From contig NC_018942.1 in assembly GCF_000304475.1 (NCBI RefSeq), positions 124,001 to 188,000 of the forward strand: a stretch of 64,000 nt of DNA. Reading direction: 5' to 3'. The notes below the pieces were generated by a model. The model was not told where the DNA came from. It did not search any database and saw nothing but the letters and a program-made list of their open reading frames with translations. Below, one piece after another: positions 51,651-62,876 of this stretch. This DNA comes from Kazachstania africana CBS 2517 (taxonomy: Eukaryota; Ascomycota; Saccharomycetes; Saccharomycetales; Saccharomycetaceae). Made by a program: the position numbers and the translations under genes. The stretch's first letter is position 1, and every line of letters begins with the position of its first letter.

Positions 51651-53489
51651 CTAATTGGAAATTGCTGCCTCATGTGTGGATTGCAAGAAGTCCAATCTAT
51701 CACTGATGTATTTACACATACTGGACTTGTCATTTTTATTATTTCCTAATGCATCATCCAAGTATTTGAAATGAAGTCCTTGTTCACATAGAACCTCATG
51801 ATATATCTTGAAATTTTCTAGTTCAATGTCGTAATTCTTTAATCTTTTCAAATTCGTAAAAGATCTTATGTGTTTCCCATCGATTATTAAATCTGAAGTT
51901 TTCCATGAAGTTAATGGTTCAAATTTAGGTAAGTTTGAATGAATAAACATTACATCAACTTCTTGTGCTCCACCTTGACCAGGTTCAGAGCCACTGTCAA
52001 AATATGTCCTGTAAAATGAATCAACATCATAATTTGGATCATACTTTATTTTACTAGAATATCTATCTTTACCATATTTGAGTCTAACTTCTTCTTTAGC
52101 CTTCACGTACCTTTTATAATCTTGCGCGAAATCATGCTGTAACATAGCTACACCACGGAAACCTTTATTTTCTGGTTGATGGTATCCATCAACACCAACT
52201 TCTGTTCTAATTTGATAGTAAGGTAAATCGTAGAAATTAGCTGCTGCTAAAAACGTCTCTTTATCGCCTTCTCCTGATGCCTTTTGTGAAAAGATTGGAT
52301 AGTACCAACTTGGTCCATTTACATTATAGTATAATGCTAATAGAACTGTTGGCAAATGTTTTGATTTACTAATCATCAATTGACCTGATTCTGTAGAAAC
52401 ATCAGGAATGGTACCTTTCAGGTCATGCAATGGAATATTCGAAAGATCATTCATATCTTTAGTGTACACAGGAGGAGGTGTAATGTCATCGATTGAGTTA
52501 CGTACCCTAGTTTTGAAATCTACTGAAACGTCAGCAATTTCATAATATAACGGTTGAGTAGTACGTCTCCAGAAATCGGGCCATAGGACTAACCCAGTAG
52601 AAACGTATGGCTCTTCTTCAAAAATGTGATCTAACGGTTTGATCGGGAAATTATCTGCATCTAATAATAACAAATTTTCAAAACTTGATGCAATAATAGC
52701 GAGAGACTTAAATTGATAACCCGCAAATTCGAAATTATCAATCATTTGTTGCGGTAAAATGTCACTAATATAAATACATTTAGCATGATATTGTGGGAGG
52801 ATCTTGTTACAGAATTCCATTTCACCTTTCTCTTCCTGCGGTGGGATGAAAACTTCGACGGGTAATGTTGTACCTAAATTCCTTAAAGTTCTTATTACAA
52901 GTAATGACATTAATGAAAATTTACCTCCACCTACTGTGACAATACCATTACCTTTGTATGAGTTCTTTGGTAGTACTAGCTTACCTAAATTTTCCACGAA
53001 CTCTTTATGTGAAGTTTTCAAATTTAATACATCAGATTTTGAAATTGAAAGACATTTATTCAGTTCGGTATAAGATAATTTATACCAACTTGCATATTCA
53101 TGCGGTCTATTACCCATCTTTTCACTCAACTGACAAGCATCTTGATAATGACGTGCTGATTTCCCACTTGGAGAATAATTAATAAAATATTGGAAAACCT
53201 CATTATAGAACTCTCTCAATCTATTTTTGGTATTACTTTCAACGGTACTCATAAGAACAGGATTCTTACCCTTAGATGCCGCAGGTACTGATTCATCTCC
53301 TCCTTTAGTGCCTTGTGCATCCGTACTATCTCCGGCATTATTGTTGATGTAACTTTGAAGATACTCTTTATAATCTTTCACAGACACAGAATCATTATTA
53401 ATGTAAAGTCTATTAGTTAATAGGAAGAAGAATCCTATCGAAACAAGTAGTATAAATAACTTTGAAAAGCGTTTATTTACCACAGCCAT
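51651..53489 (-). CDS. MNN2: Golgi alpha-1,2-mannosyltransferase
   Basis: A type II Golgi enzyme that adds the first alpha-1,2-mannose branch to the N-glycan outer-chain backbone. The 612-residue protein has a short cytoplasmic N terminus, a signal-anchor at residues 9-25 (LFILLVSIGFFFLLTNR), a stem region, and a GT71 (MNN2/MNN5) catalytic domain with the DXD motif at 277-279 (LLLDADNFPI) and downstream conserved GLVLWPDFW. S. cerevisiae Mnn2 is 597 residues. Position next to the CYSTM gene and KAP104 matches YBR015C; Mnn5 lies elsewhere in S. cerevisiae. Confidence 0.94.
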   Translation of the reverse strand: MAVVNKRFSKLFILLVSIGFFFLLTNRLYINNDSVSVKDYKEYLQSYINNNAGDSTDAQGTKGGDESVPAASKGKNPVLMSTVESNTKNRLREFYNEVFQYFINYSPSGKSARHYQDACQLSEKMGNRPHEYASWYKLSYTELNKCLSISKSDVLNLKTSHKEFVENLGKLVLPKNSYKGNGIVTVGGGKFSLMSLLVIRTLRNLGTTLPVEVFIPPQEEKGEMEFCNKILPQYHAKCIYISDILPQQMIDNFEFAGYQFKSLAIIASSFENLLLLDADNFPIKPLDHIFEEEPYVSTGLVLWPDFWRRTTQPLYYEIADVSVDFKTRVRNSIDDITPPPVYTKDMNDLSNIPLHDLKGTIPDVSTESGQLMISKSKHLPTVLLALYYNVNGPSWYYPIFSQKASGEGDKETFLAAANFYDLPYYQIRTEVGVDGYHQPENKGFRGVAMLQHDFAQDYKRYVKAKEEVRLKYGKDRYSSKIKYDPNYDVDSFYRTYFDSGSEPGQGGAQEVDVMFIHSNLPKFEPLTSWKTSDLIIDGKHIRSFTNLKRLKNYDIELENFKIYHEVLCEQGLHFKYLDDALGNNKNDKSSMCKYISDRLDFLQSTHEAAISN

Positions 53490-54336
53490 ATGGTATAAAT
53501 TTGGTTATGATATTAATGTTATTTTAAACAGCCTCGCACACGCAAAAGGTTCTTCTTTCGAATCTGACAGTACTATAGAGACGACTCCGTAGATTAGTGC
53601 TTCGTTAAAATACAGGCTCTTGTATGTGACAGAAAACACCCTACTCTGTATGCTTGGTACTTCAACTGATACCGCTGGTCTTTTTAAGATTCCTCGTACT
53701 ATAATTTAATCAATGGGGGACTTTCAGAAACTGCCAACCTCAAAAGAATATAAGCGCCCGCGCCAAAGAAAAAAAAACAAAAAAAAACAAGAGAGGTTGG
53801 TGAAGCGGGGTAACAAGCTGAAGGGTTACCCGTCAAGTTTTTGGCTGCTACCCGGCTGCAACACGTGGCAAAAACCCAGTTATTACACCAATTGACAACT
53901 GATAGAAGAGAGGAAGTGTGGGAGTCGGGAGGATGGACTTTGCATGTGATGAATCCCCATCTGTTTTGTAGCAATCTTTGGGGACGGTTTTCCCAGGTTT
54001 CCCATTGATCTGATTTTGTTATATCATCCAAGCCAAAAGAACCCTAACTAGGGTTGTTGGGTGTATAATGTAAAATAACCGGGTAAACTAGGGCTGGATA
54101 CAACCTCCAGGGTTAAAATCCCAAAAAAGATAGGGCTAAATCCAAACCCTAAATTTCTCGACCAAAAAAAAAAAAGTTGAAAGCACAAATTATTCTTTTT
54201 TATTGTGATCATCGTTATAAGGATGATTATGGACTATATCACTATTAATAGGAAGAAATTGGTATTAAACAGAACTAACATTGTTTAGTAAAAAAAAAAC
54301 AATTTCTGTCATCCAATAGCTTATTACACTGGAGAG
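53490..54336. promoter_or_regulatory. MNN2-CYSTM promoter region rich in general-factor sites
   Basis: 847 bases. It contains a Reb1 core TTACCCG at 53826-53832, a Cbf1/E-box CACGTG at 53862-53867, a second Reb1 core (CGGGTAA) at 54080-54086, and a cluster of Tbf1-type ARCCCTAA motifs at 54040-54152. A perfect 7-bp stem (GGGTAAC/GTTACCC) lies at about 53808-53831. The block is GC-richer than the flanks. Confidence 0.55.
54040..54152. promoter_or_regulatory. Cluster of Tbf1-type motifs
   Basis: Exact AACCCTAA at 54040-54047 and 54145-54152. Near matches are at 54048-54055 (ctagggtt), at about 54088-54095 (ctagggct), at about 54109-54115 and at 54130-54137 (inverted). Tbf1 sites are known in yeast snoRNA and some ribosomal-protein promoters. 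Telomere-like repeat remnants are the alternative. Confidence 0.55.
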
Positions 54337-54801
54337 ATGTCTGCAAGAGAATATTACGGTGATACTAAAACACAAGTATGTTTTCGTTTATTTAGTTATT
54401 TTGTCCCTTAACAGAATGGGATATCAACGTCTGTGATAAATACTAACATGTATGCAATCTTTTTCCCCCAATAGTACAATCGTCCTAGTGCTCCTCCTCC
54501 TCAACAACAGGGCCAAAGTAGTAAAGGCTACTATCAACAACAGCAACAACCACAATACTACCAACAACCTTCGGGACAACAGCAACAGCAATATTATCAA
54601 CAGGGTGCTCCACAAGGTCAACAACAATATTATCAACAACCTTATGGTCAACAACAGCAGGGCTACGGCCAACAAGGATATGGCCAACAACAACAACCTA
54701 TATACGTACAACAACAACCTCCTCAAAGGGGAAATGAAGACTGTTTGACCGCATGTTTGGCTGCCATGTGTATTTGTTGTACTTTAGATATGCTATTCTA
54801 A
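54337..54801 (+). CDS. YDL012C: CYSTM-family tail-anchored protein, two exons
   Basis: Exon 1 is 54337-54375 (13 codons) and exon 2 is 54475-54801, giving 121 residues. The protein is [13 protein letters not shown], then a long Gln/Tyr/Pro/Gly-rich repeat region (YYQQ and GYGQQ units), then a C-terminal Cys-rich segment of the CYSTM type ([12 protein letters not shown]) that anchors it in the plasma membrane. The S. cerevisiae relatives are YDL012C, which also has an intron near its start, and YBR016W. Position between MNN2 and NOP1 fits this pair. Without the intron the second part has no start codon, so splicing is required. Confidence 0.88.
54376..54474 (+). other. Spliceosomal intron of the CYSTM gene
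   Basis: 99 bases with the yeast consensus 5' splice site GTATGT (54376), branch point TACTAAC (54441-54447) and 3' end AATAG (54474). Removal joins codons 13 and 14 in phase 0. Confidence 0.92.
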
Positions 54802-55021
54802 TTGCAATTTTATCTTATCCAGGCTTCCCATTATCTAAACTAAACTCAAAAACCGTCTGACTTGAAATATGTACTAATAATTATTACTATTCTGTATAAG
54901 AAGAAATGAACTTTTTTAAAACACTTAAAGATTTTTTTGTTTTACCATTTTCTTTTATTTCTATGTTACAGGATCCATTTTATATAAAAATAACTATATT
55001 GAAATATGTCATTTTATCAAA

Positions 55022-55990
<969 letters not shown>

Positions 55991-56254
55991 TTATTATATG
56001 TGCTGTAATCAATTACCCACAAATGTACTCTACCTTTAACTATTGAGATCTCTCATTATAGTCTATAATTTTTCACAGCTTGCTTAAAATTTTCGATGAG
56101 ATGCCCATTCGAACTACACAACAAAGAAAGCAAAAAAAAAAATTTTGAAAAATTTTCCATCATTTGTAACGAATACTTTACAGGTTTCAGTTGAAATATT
56201 ATTTCGTGACAATCTGTAAATGGACCGATCAATTGGTATCTATATCTATATATT

Positions 56255-59017
56255 TTAGTTACTAAATTGCTGTAAGAATGCTATTTGTGTTTGTGACAGA
56301 TTCAAAGACTGTATTTGTGCGGAATGCTTCATGAGAAAGTCAAGAACTTCTTCAGCAAAAGCTTGCGCTTCTACATTGTTGGATAATCCGTCAATTATCT
56401 TAACCATGGTATTACTGCTGATCTGAGCTTGTTCTCCCATTAAATTCAGTATCTTGAGGAATCCCATATATGCACTACTCTTTTCTTCCAGAGACTCTAC
56501 ATTGGCTACAGAATCACACCACCTAGACCATACATTATCTGCTGCAAATTGCCCTGATGTGAAAACCTCAGGATGTGTTATGCTCATACGGCCGATTGTA
56601 ATGGCAATATTTTCCATGACAGAAATGTCTACATCTTGTAATGTCGTAGTGAAAAGGTCCAGTAGGATTCGTGACATATCGATGACATATTCGCTTAGAT
56701 CAATTCTTTCACTGATTAAACCTAGGCACCAAATTGCATTTATCATCGATGAAACGCCGTCTGGATCATCATTGTGTATTATTTCAGTTCCGATAAATTT
56801 GAGGAATTGTTGCAAGTATCCACTTAGTACCTGTGGACTGTGAAATGTAACAATATCACCCAGTAATGCAAAGGTACTTTGTCTCACTTCATGTACAGGG
56901 TCCTGTAAACACTCAAGCATTATCCTTAAAATGGAATTATCGTTATTTGGGAACAGGAGAGCCTGTGATTGTGCTTCAAGACCTTGAACTAAACCATCAA
57001 TCAAATCAATTGAAGTAATAGTAAAGTCCTTTTCTGGGACCATAATAGTTGGGTCTTGGTGTGCTTTTCTTTCCAATTCAACGCAGTGACATAATATCCT
57101 ATAGGCTCTACTAAAGACATCTGGTGCCATAGGTAGAAATTTTTCTCCTAAAGAAGATGCCACACATGATAAACATTCCAATAAGGGCCATAACTCTTTA
57201 TCATTATCAGGTAACGACGTCCATTTATTAATTAAATGAGGCAATATAACTTGCATACCGTTGTCGTCCAACAAAACTTTCTCTGCAAACCTACCAACTG
57301 CGTCATATAGAATAATTAAATTTTTTTTCTTGTACAATTGGAAACATTTGTCGAAACTTGCTAATAGGTCGTTGTATAAAAGTGTTTCGATTAACTCAGG
57401 ATCACAGTTTTCAATAAAAACTGCAGTACTACTTATTGCTGCCTCCTGAACGTCCTTCTTCTTATCGACTAATGTGTTCACAACTGGTTCCAGGACAGGA
57501 ATCATAAATTCGGTATGATCTTTCAACACCCAAGGTGAAAATCTTGATAATGTCCAACAAACTATCTTTCTAATAGGTGCCCAAGGATCCTTTATTTGTT
57601 CAACGAGGAAAGGAATTAATGCTGGCAACTGATCGTTAAAATATTTCATACCACCCTCTGACATAGCACCTAAAGCCAAGATAGTTGCTTCCCTTACGTA
57701 CCATTTTTCTGAGGTTAAATGCTCCCTCAAAAATGGAAATGCAATCTCTATTACATCCCGAGGTAAAGCAGTAGTCAATGAATCTAATGTAGCTGCTGAA
57801 CATTTTCTTAATGTCCATACTGAATCAATTTCTCCATCATCTTCATCTTCATCATCTTCATCGTCTTCATTATTGGCACCAGTGGATGCATCTGCATTTG
57901 CAACATCCTTTCTTTTGACAATGCGTGGCGCCATTGGCTTGATATCTTCGTCCTTATCTTCTAGGTAAGCATCGTCTTCATTATGAGATTCTAGAACCAT
58001 AATAGTGTCATTATCGTACACCATCTTAGCCAACAAAACAGGCACAAGTTGAGGAACATATGGTTGTAAAATATGCTTTGGAACAAGTGTATTATTAACG
58101 AATTCAAATAAAAATTCACAAGCTTCAATTGCGACTTTTTCATCATCTACCGTTCCAATGATATGCAAACAAAAGTTTACTATACCATCTAAATAATCAA
58201 TCAGCTTATCAGGTCTTACTTGAAGCAATTGAGTGAAAGAAACACATATTTGAATTCGTACATCGTCATGATGATCATTTTCGGCCAAACCAAATAAAAT
58301 TGCAAGGAATTCATCCAATTTTACGACGAAAAATTGATTTTGTAATGCTATTATGAAATTCATGCACTTGAGAGATTCGCTTCTAATGATAGAATTTTCG
58401 TTGGAGGCTTTGATAAATCTCAAGAAACTTTCTATTAAAGTTTCAATTGGCTTGATTTGTTCTCCATTCATCCCAGTCCAATCAACTTGGAAAAATTGTC
58501 CGTTATCTTCCACGATTTTGCTGAGTGCCTTGATAGCGCCAACATTACCATTGGAGGCCAATTCCAGTAATTGAAGTAACATTTGATACCCGGTTGGATC
58601 ATTTCTATGTTGCCTATAATGGGCGGAGAAAAGCGTTGTTATAACAATACCTGTAACATTTGCCACAAGGGCATTTGTGGAATTGTACAGGCCGTGGACA
58701 ATATTGTTCTTGACATATTCAATATTGTGTTTCAATAAAGATTGTTGATTTAACAACGTATTTTTCAAAAGCATACCAGCACTTGCACGGTATGTACTTA
58801 ACTCATTGGCCGAAAAGTTGGATGTTAGATTTTGATCAGTTTCTCCTTCAATTAGAATATAACACAAGTAGTTTAGAAATTCAGGTTGTAATTCAAAAGT
58901 TTTTAGTGACTCCATTGAAGTCATTCTTTCGCTTTGGTTTGGAGAAATAGAGCTTTTGAGCAATCCCACCAGCTCCATAACTGACTGAGGATCTGCTGAC
59001 CATGATTGAGTCGACAT
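56255..59017 (-). CDS. KAP104: Transportin, karyopherin beta-2
   Basis: Nuclear import receptor for proteins with PY-type signals such as the hnRNPs Nab2 and Hrp1. The 920-residue protein (918 in S. cerevisiae) is built of HEAT repeats throughout. The acidic loop used to release cargo on Ran-GTP binding is visible at about residues 383-398 (NEDDEDDEDEDDGEID), and conserved segments follow, such as REATILALGAMSEGGM and DPWAPIRKIVCWTLSRF. Position near MNN2 and the CYSTM gene fits YBR017C. Confidence 0.96.
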   Translation of the reverse strand: MSTQSWSADPQSVMELVGLLKSSISPNQSERMTSMESLKTFELQPEFLNYLCYILIEGETDQNLTSNFSANELSTYRASAGMLLKNTLLNQQSLLKHNIEYVKNNIVHGLYNSTNALVANVTGIVITTLFSAHYRQHRNDPTGYQMLLQLLELASNGNVGAIKALSKIVEDNGQFFQVDWTGMNGEQIKPIETLIESFLRFIKASNENSIIRSESLKCMNFIIALQNQFFVVKLDEFLAILFGLAENDHHDDVRIQICVSFTQLLQVRPDKLIDYLDGIVNFCLHIIGTVDDEKVAIEACEFLFEFVNNTLVPKHILQPYVPQLVPVLLAKMVYDNDTIMVLESHNEDDAYLEDKDEDIKPMAPRIVKRKDVANADASTGANNEDDEDDEDEDDGEIDSVWTLRKCSAATLDSLTTALPRDVIEIAFPFLREHLTSEKWYVREATILALGAMSEGGMKYFNDQLPALIPFLVEQIKDPWAPIRKIVCWTLSRFSPWVLKDHTEFMIPVLEPVVNTLVDKKKDVQEAAISSTAVFIENCDPELIETLLYNDLLASFDKCFQLYKKKNLIILYDAVGRFAEKVLLDDNGMQVILPHLINKWTSLPDNDKELWPLLECLSCVASSLGEKFLPMAPDVFSRAYRILCHCVELERKAHQDPTIMVPEKDFTITSIDLIDGLVQGLEAQSQALLFPNNDNSILRIMLECLQDPVHEVRQSTFALLGDIVTFHSPQVLSGYLQQFLKFIGTEIIHNDDPDGVSSMINAIWCLGLISERIDLSEYVIDMSRILLDLFTTTLQDVDISVMENIAITIGRMSITHPEVFTSGQFAADNVWSRWCDSVANVESLEEKSSAYMGFLKILNLMGEQAQISSNTMVKIIDGLSNNVEAQAFAEEVLDFLMKHSAQIQSLNLSQTQIAFLQQFSN

Positions 59018-59195
59018 ACTTGCTATATCTCCTTGACACTTGTACTCAAGACTATACCATAAAACTCGTTATCCATATTTTTTCTATTAGTTAGTGATGG
59101 CCTGCCTGAAATTTTTTATTTTATCACGCAGTACGGAGAGTTGGTTGTCATATTAACATATTAATGATTCATATTGGATGCAAAGTTATACTATA

Positions 59196-59213
59196 ATATA
59201 TATATATATATAT
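59196..59213 (+). repeat. (AT)n microsatellite
   Basis: About nine AT units just downstream of BUD14 and upstream of KAP104. Confidence 0.8.
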
Positions 59214-59229
59214 GAGGGTTGATGTAATA

Positions 59230-61230
59230 TTAGTTTTCCATGACACTGTCGAGTCTTTTCATTAAATCGTCCATCCTATCAAAAATAGGATTGTATAGAT
59301 TTTCAATGGTTGGATGTCGTTCACTAGCAATATGGTTTGTAGAAGCAAGAAGAAATGGTTGCTTTGTAGAGTTGTTACTGTTAATGCTCGTAGTTGATGC
59401 GATGTGTTGTGATTCCATGTTGAACTCTTCCGAACACTCGCTAGAAGGTGATTGGACGGAATTATCATCGCTATGTGCGATGAAAATGTTGTTATTATCA
59501 TTTACATCATCTCTTCCCTCCTTTGAAGGAATTTCTTCCTCCGGATTGTTAATAATGGTGTCGTCAATCTGGTCGTCAATATCACTTGGTTCTTCTTGGG
59601 CTTCTGCTTCACGTTCAGTTTCTGAATGATCGTCCTTTACAAAAGTAGAAATATCTTGAATCGCTCTCGAATTAGGTATGGATGTACGAGGTTCTTCAAA
59701 ATCACCGCCTTGAAGTTTTGGAGAATCATTTGTCATTTCAGAAGAAGAGGGAGAGAATTCACCAATGGTAGAAATAGAGTAGTTCGAATTGGAATTATGC
59801 ATGGCTCCATTTGATGTACCTGCAAAGGGTACTGTTGGCGCCTCAAAAACCTTGTACAGTGTATGGTCATCATTGATATCATCGACAGGATCATCTGATT
59901 TTCCTTTCGGGGTTGCTGTTTTAGCATCACTTTCATCTACATCTTCTATGGATGGGCTATCTTCCTGAGGTATTTCTAGAGTTTCCTGGTTCTGTATATC
60001 TAGTGTCACATCAATATCACCCAGTTTGGGCTGCCTTCTCTTCTTTATATTCAATGGTTGCAGACTCCCGCTATTAGATGAAACGTCGCTCCAAGCATCG
60101 CTGATATCGTCATTGAAGTGCAAGTTCTTGCTTGTGAATTCGTCATAATGCTTTGATTTTTCATTTGATACACTACTTTCATCATCAGAAATTGATTCCT
60201 CTTCACTATTTCCTTCCTCTATAAATCTGTCAGCATAACTCACAATATCATTGAAACTTACAGACTTGTCACCCTTTTGGTAGTTTTTCAGTACTTCTGA
60301 ATCTTCCCCTTCACGCTTCTTGATATTTTCTTTGGCACTGATAAAAGAAAGTTCCTCGGTAACAGAAACATTGGATTCATTACTATTAGATGACATATTT
60401 TCATTTTTCCAGCAATTTAATCTAGCTAATCTTTCTGGGAATGTCTCCAATATTTCGGCTGGGGCAAATCCAATTTTCCCATCCCTACATCTTTTAACTA
60501 ACCACCAATATGCGTCTTGATCATTCAACAATATACAATCTTCATCCTGATCTAGTTGACAGTGTGATGAGTCTGGCCCATTAAAGGCATATAAGGCATA
60601 TAACTTATCTGGATCTAGTTCTCTTGGAGGTGGTAATGATTGGTACTCTTCATCTTCATCTTCTTTGTAATAATCATCTTCATCCGAGAGATCAAGCGAT
60701 TTTTCCTGAACTATATCTTCATCATTCAACATAGCACCCTCTTCATTCTCATTAGAATCCCTAGTACCATCAGATCCTGCACTAGTACTTCTATTCAACT
60801 CTAGTAAGCGCTGTTCCAAGTTATCTTCGAAGTCTGAATCAGAATAGTCCATCCCCACATTTTCCTCATTATTGTGCGTACCGACGCTTGCAGCGTCATT
60901 CAAAATGTCGTTAGTATTAGTCGTTATATTTAGATGCCCAGTTGTATCACTATCTGAGGAGTAGTCACTTGACGTTTCACTATCCTGCGCGGAAGCAACG
61001 TCATTCTCTGTATCTGCATTCCCACTCTCTTCCTCAACATCATGCCCTTGTGTGAGGGAGTTAGTTACAACTACGCTTCCAGAGACACTACTTTCATCTC
61101 TGTTCTTTCTTGCTGCCCTAGGATCCAATAACAAATCTGAATAATCCTCTATCAAAGTAGGATCATTCAATAATGCAGGATTTTTGATTGCAGCAATCGA
61201 AGTTTGTCCAAACAACTTCTCACTGTCCAT
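59230..61230 (-). CDS. BUD14: Bud14-like SH3 protein, formin and PP1 regulator
   Basis: Bud14 is a bud-site and cell-tip protein that binds the PP1 phosphatase Glc7 and with Kel1/Kel2 displaces the formin Bnr1. The 666-residue protein is acidic and Ser/Asn-rich with one SH3 domain at about 210-272 (from LYALYAFNGPDSSHCQLDQDE through WWLVKRCRDGKIGFAPAEILE). The C-terminal end (PTIENLYNPIFDRMDDLMKRLDSV) looks like a short coiled segment. S. cerevisiae Bud14 has 707 residues. Order BUD14-KIN3-CDC15 on one strand matches YAR014C-YAR018C-YAR019C, which supports the name more than the low-complexity parts do. Confidence 0.86.
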   Translation of the reverse strand: MDSEKLFGQTSIAAIKNPALLNDPTLIEDYSDLLLDPRAARKNRDESSVSGSVVVTNSLTQGHDVEEESGNADTENDVASAQDSETSSDYSSDSDTTGHLNITTNTNDILNDAASVGTHNNEENVGMDYSDSDFEDNLEQRLLELNRSTSAGSDGTRDSNENEEGAMLNDEDIVQEKSLDLSDEDDYYKEDEDEEYQSLPPPRELDPDKLYALYAFNGPDSSHCQLDQDEDCILLNDQDAYWWLVKRCRDGKIGFAPAEILETFPERLARLNCWKNENMSSNSNESNVSVTEELSFISAKENIKKREGEDSEVLKNYQKGDKSVSFNDIVSYADRFIEEGNSEEESISDDESSVSNEKSKHYDEFTSKNLHFNDDISDAWSDVSSNSGSLQPLNIKKRRQPKLGDIDVTLDIQNQETLEIPQEDSPSIEDVDESDAKTATPKGKSDDPVDDINDDHTLYKVFEAPTVPFAGTSNGAMHNSNSNYSISTIGEFSPSSSEMTNDSPKLQGGDFEEPRTSIPNSRAIQDISTFVKDDHSETEREAEAQEEPSDIDDQIDDTIINNPEEEIPSKEGRDDVNDNNNIFIAHSDDNSVQSPSSECSEEFNMESQHIASTTSINSNNSTKQPFLLASTNHIASERHPTIENLYNPIFDRMDDLMKRLDSVMEN

Positions 61231-61474
61231 TTTAGTCTCAATGAAAAAAACCTATCTGGACTAAATAACAACTATAACACGAAGATACGCCCAAACAAAG
61301 ATGTCAGGTATAGGATGTTATCTATTTGTTGCTCTTGCTGACAGAAATTTCTTGCCGTATCATGTTTCAAAAATCAACTGAAAATTTCCCAGGAAGAAAC
61401 ATTGCGATGCGCAGAATGAGCGATGTCAAAACATTGCAAACACTGAACATTGTAGTATCACTTTGTATATAGCT

Positions 61475-62674
61475 TTATCTGTATCGAGTTTGCCAATGAT
61501 ATGCTGGCTTATATAGCTTCTTATTGTACTCATTACTGTAGATTATGGAATCAGGTATTTTACCTATCTTCTTACCATTCAAGACCTCACGTGTTCGTTC
61601 CTCTACTGCTTCTCCAAATTGTTCTTTCAATTGCATAACGGTTCTTTCATAATCTATGGCCTGCTTTTCGAGAATTTTCTCAATATTGACTAGTTCTTGC
61701 TCATAATCTAGTAGATTTCGTTCAAATTTCTCGAGTTGTAATGACTTTCTCGTTGTTCTTATTTGTATATCCTGTAATAGTTCAAATATTGAAGCCCTAT
61801 CATTCATATCTGTCTTGATCATCGATTTTATTATGGCCATTAAACCGTCACTGTAGTATTCGGGGATGTTATCGAATCTTCCCAGCTTGATTTTATTTTG
61901 CAACTCACTATAGTTCTTAGCCTGGAATGGTGGGTGCAACGAGCACATCTCATAGACTACACAGCCCAATGACCAAACATCACTCAGTGGAGAATATGGT
62001 TGATCTCTTAATACTTCAGGAGACATGTAATATGGCGTCCCCACATATGTGGTAGCAAATTGAATGCTATTTCCTAAAGCTTTGGCAAGGCCAAAGTCAC
62101 CGAGTTTCACTGTCCCCACTGCACTGCTGCCATTTTTTGCACTGTTATTAGTTCGACTCTTATTCCCATCCAAGAAAATGTTACCTGGCTTCAAATCTCT
62201 ATGTATCACAATATTCTTGCTCCCACTGGGTAGTTTCATCCTGTCATAAATGGTGACCAAGGTTGCTGGGTCCTCACCATAATGACAACGATATAACGCG
62301 AGTAGTAACTGCGTTAATATAACCCAAATAATTTGTTCAGGAATATACTTATGCTCATTTTTGTACAAAGATATCAACTGACTCAAATCACCGTTTGAGC
62401 AATACTCCATGTACAAATATAAAACTTGCAATCTTTCGTTAAAATCCCACGAATGAAACTTGACAATGTTTTCATGATTCAATTGAGATAAAATTTTACA
62501 TTCTGATATCAACTGCTGCCTTTCTTTATGATTCATATGTCCATACTTAATCTCCTTCCTAACCATGGTGGTATTGGTAGCCTTATGAATAACCTTCCTC
62601 ACTGCGCCGAAAGATCCTCTACCTATTTCTTCGAGAACCTCATATTCTGAATTACACTCAGCTCTTCTATACAT
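61475..62674 (-). CDS. KIN3: NIMA-related protein kinase
   Basis: A Nek-type serine/threonine kinase linked to mitotic exit and DNA-damage response. The 399-residue protein has the kinase domain first: GRGSFG (residues 18-23), the VRKEI catalytic Lys, [17 protein letters not shown], and the activation-segment motif SPEVL, followed by a Nek-typical C-terminal coiled coil ([20 protein letters not shown]). S. cerevisiae Kin3 is 435 residues. The frame extends four codons upstream through a GTG; the ATG at 62674 gives the expected N terminus. BUD14 and CDC15 neighbours agree with YAR018C. Confidence 0.94.
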   Translation of the reverse strand: MYRRAECNSEYEVLEEIGRGSFGAVRKVIHKATNTTMVRKEIKYGHMNHKERQQLISECKILSQLNHENIVKFHSWDFNERLQVLYLYMEYCSNGDLSQLISLYKNEHKYIPEQIIWVILTQLLLALYRCHYGEDPATLVTIYDRMKLPSGSKNIVIHRDLKPGNIFLDGNKSRTNNSAKNGSSAVGTVKLGDFGLAKALGNSIQFATTYVGTPYYMSPEVLRDQPYSPLSDVWSLGCVVYEMCSLHPPFQAKNYSELQNKIKLGRFDNIPEYYSDGLMAIIKSMIKTDMNDRASIFELLQDIQIRTTRKSLQLEKFERNLLDYEQELVNIEKILEKQAIDYERTVMQLKEQFGEAVEERTREVLNGKKIGKIPDSIIYSNEYNKKLYKPAYHWQTRYR

Positions 62675-62876
62675 CTTATGGCACACGCTGGCTTCCTTAG
62701 CTTGAATGGTCTATTTGTTCACTTTTAAGTCTTCTTCATCTTGAGCTTTTCTGAGATTTGATCTTTTACCAAAATGAGTAAAAGTATAATATACATAGCG
62801 AAGCGACGGCGTCAGTAATTAAACAAAATAGTAAAATAGTACGAAATATTGAATATATATGTGAGCATAATGGCAT

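Noticed and set aside
53946..54013. Box C (gtgatga) and box D (ctga) pair about 60 bases apart
   Set aside because: The flanking bases do not form a terminal stem and I could not confirm any guide match to rRNA. The Tbf1 cluster lies on the wrong side for a plus-strand gene. Kept only as a question for RNA data.
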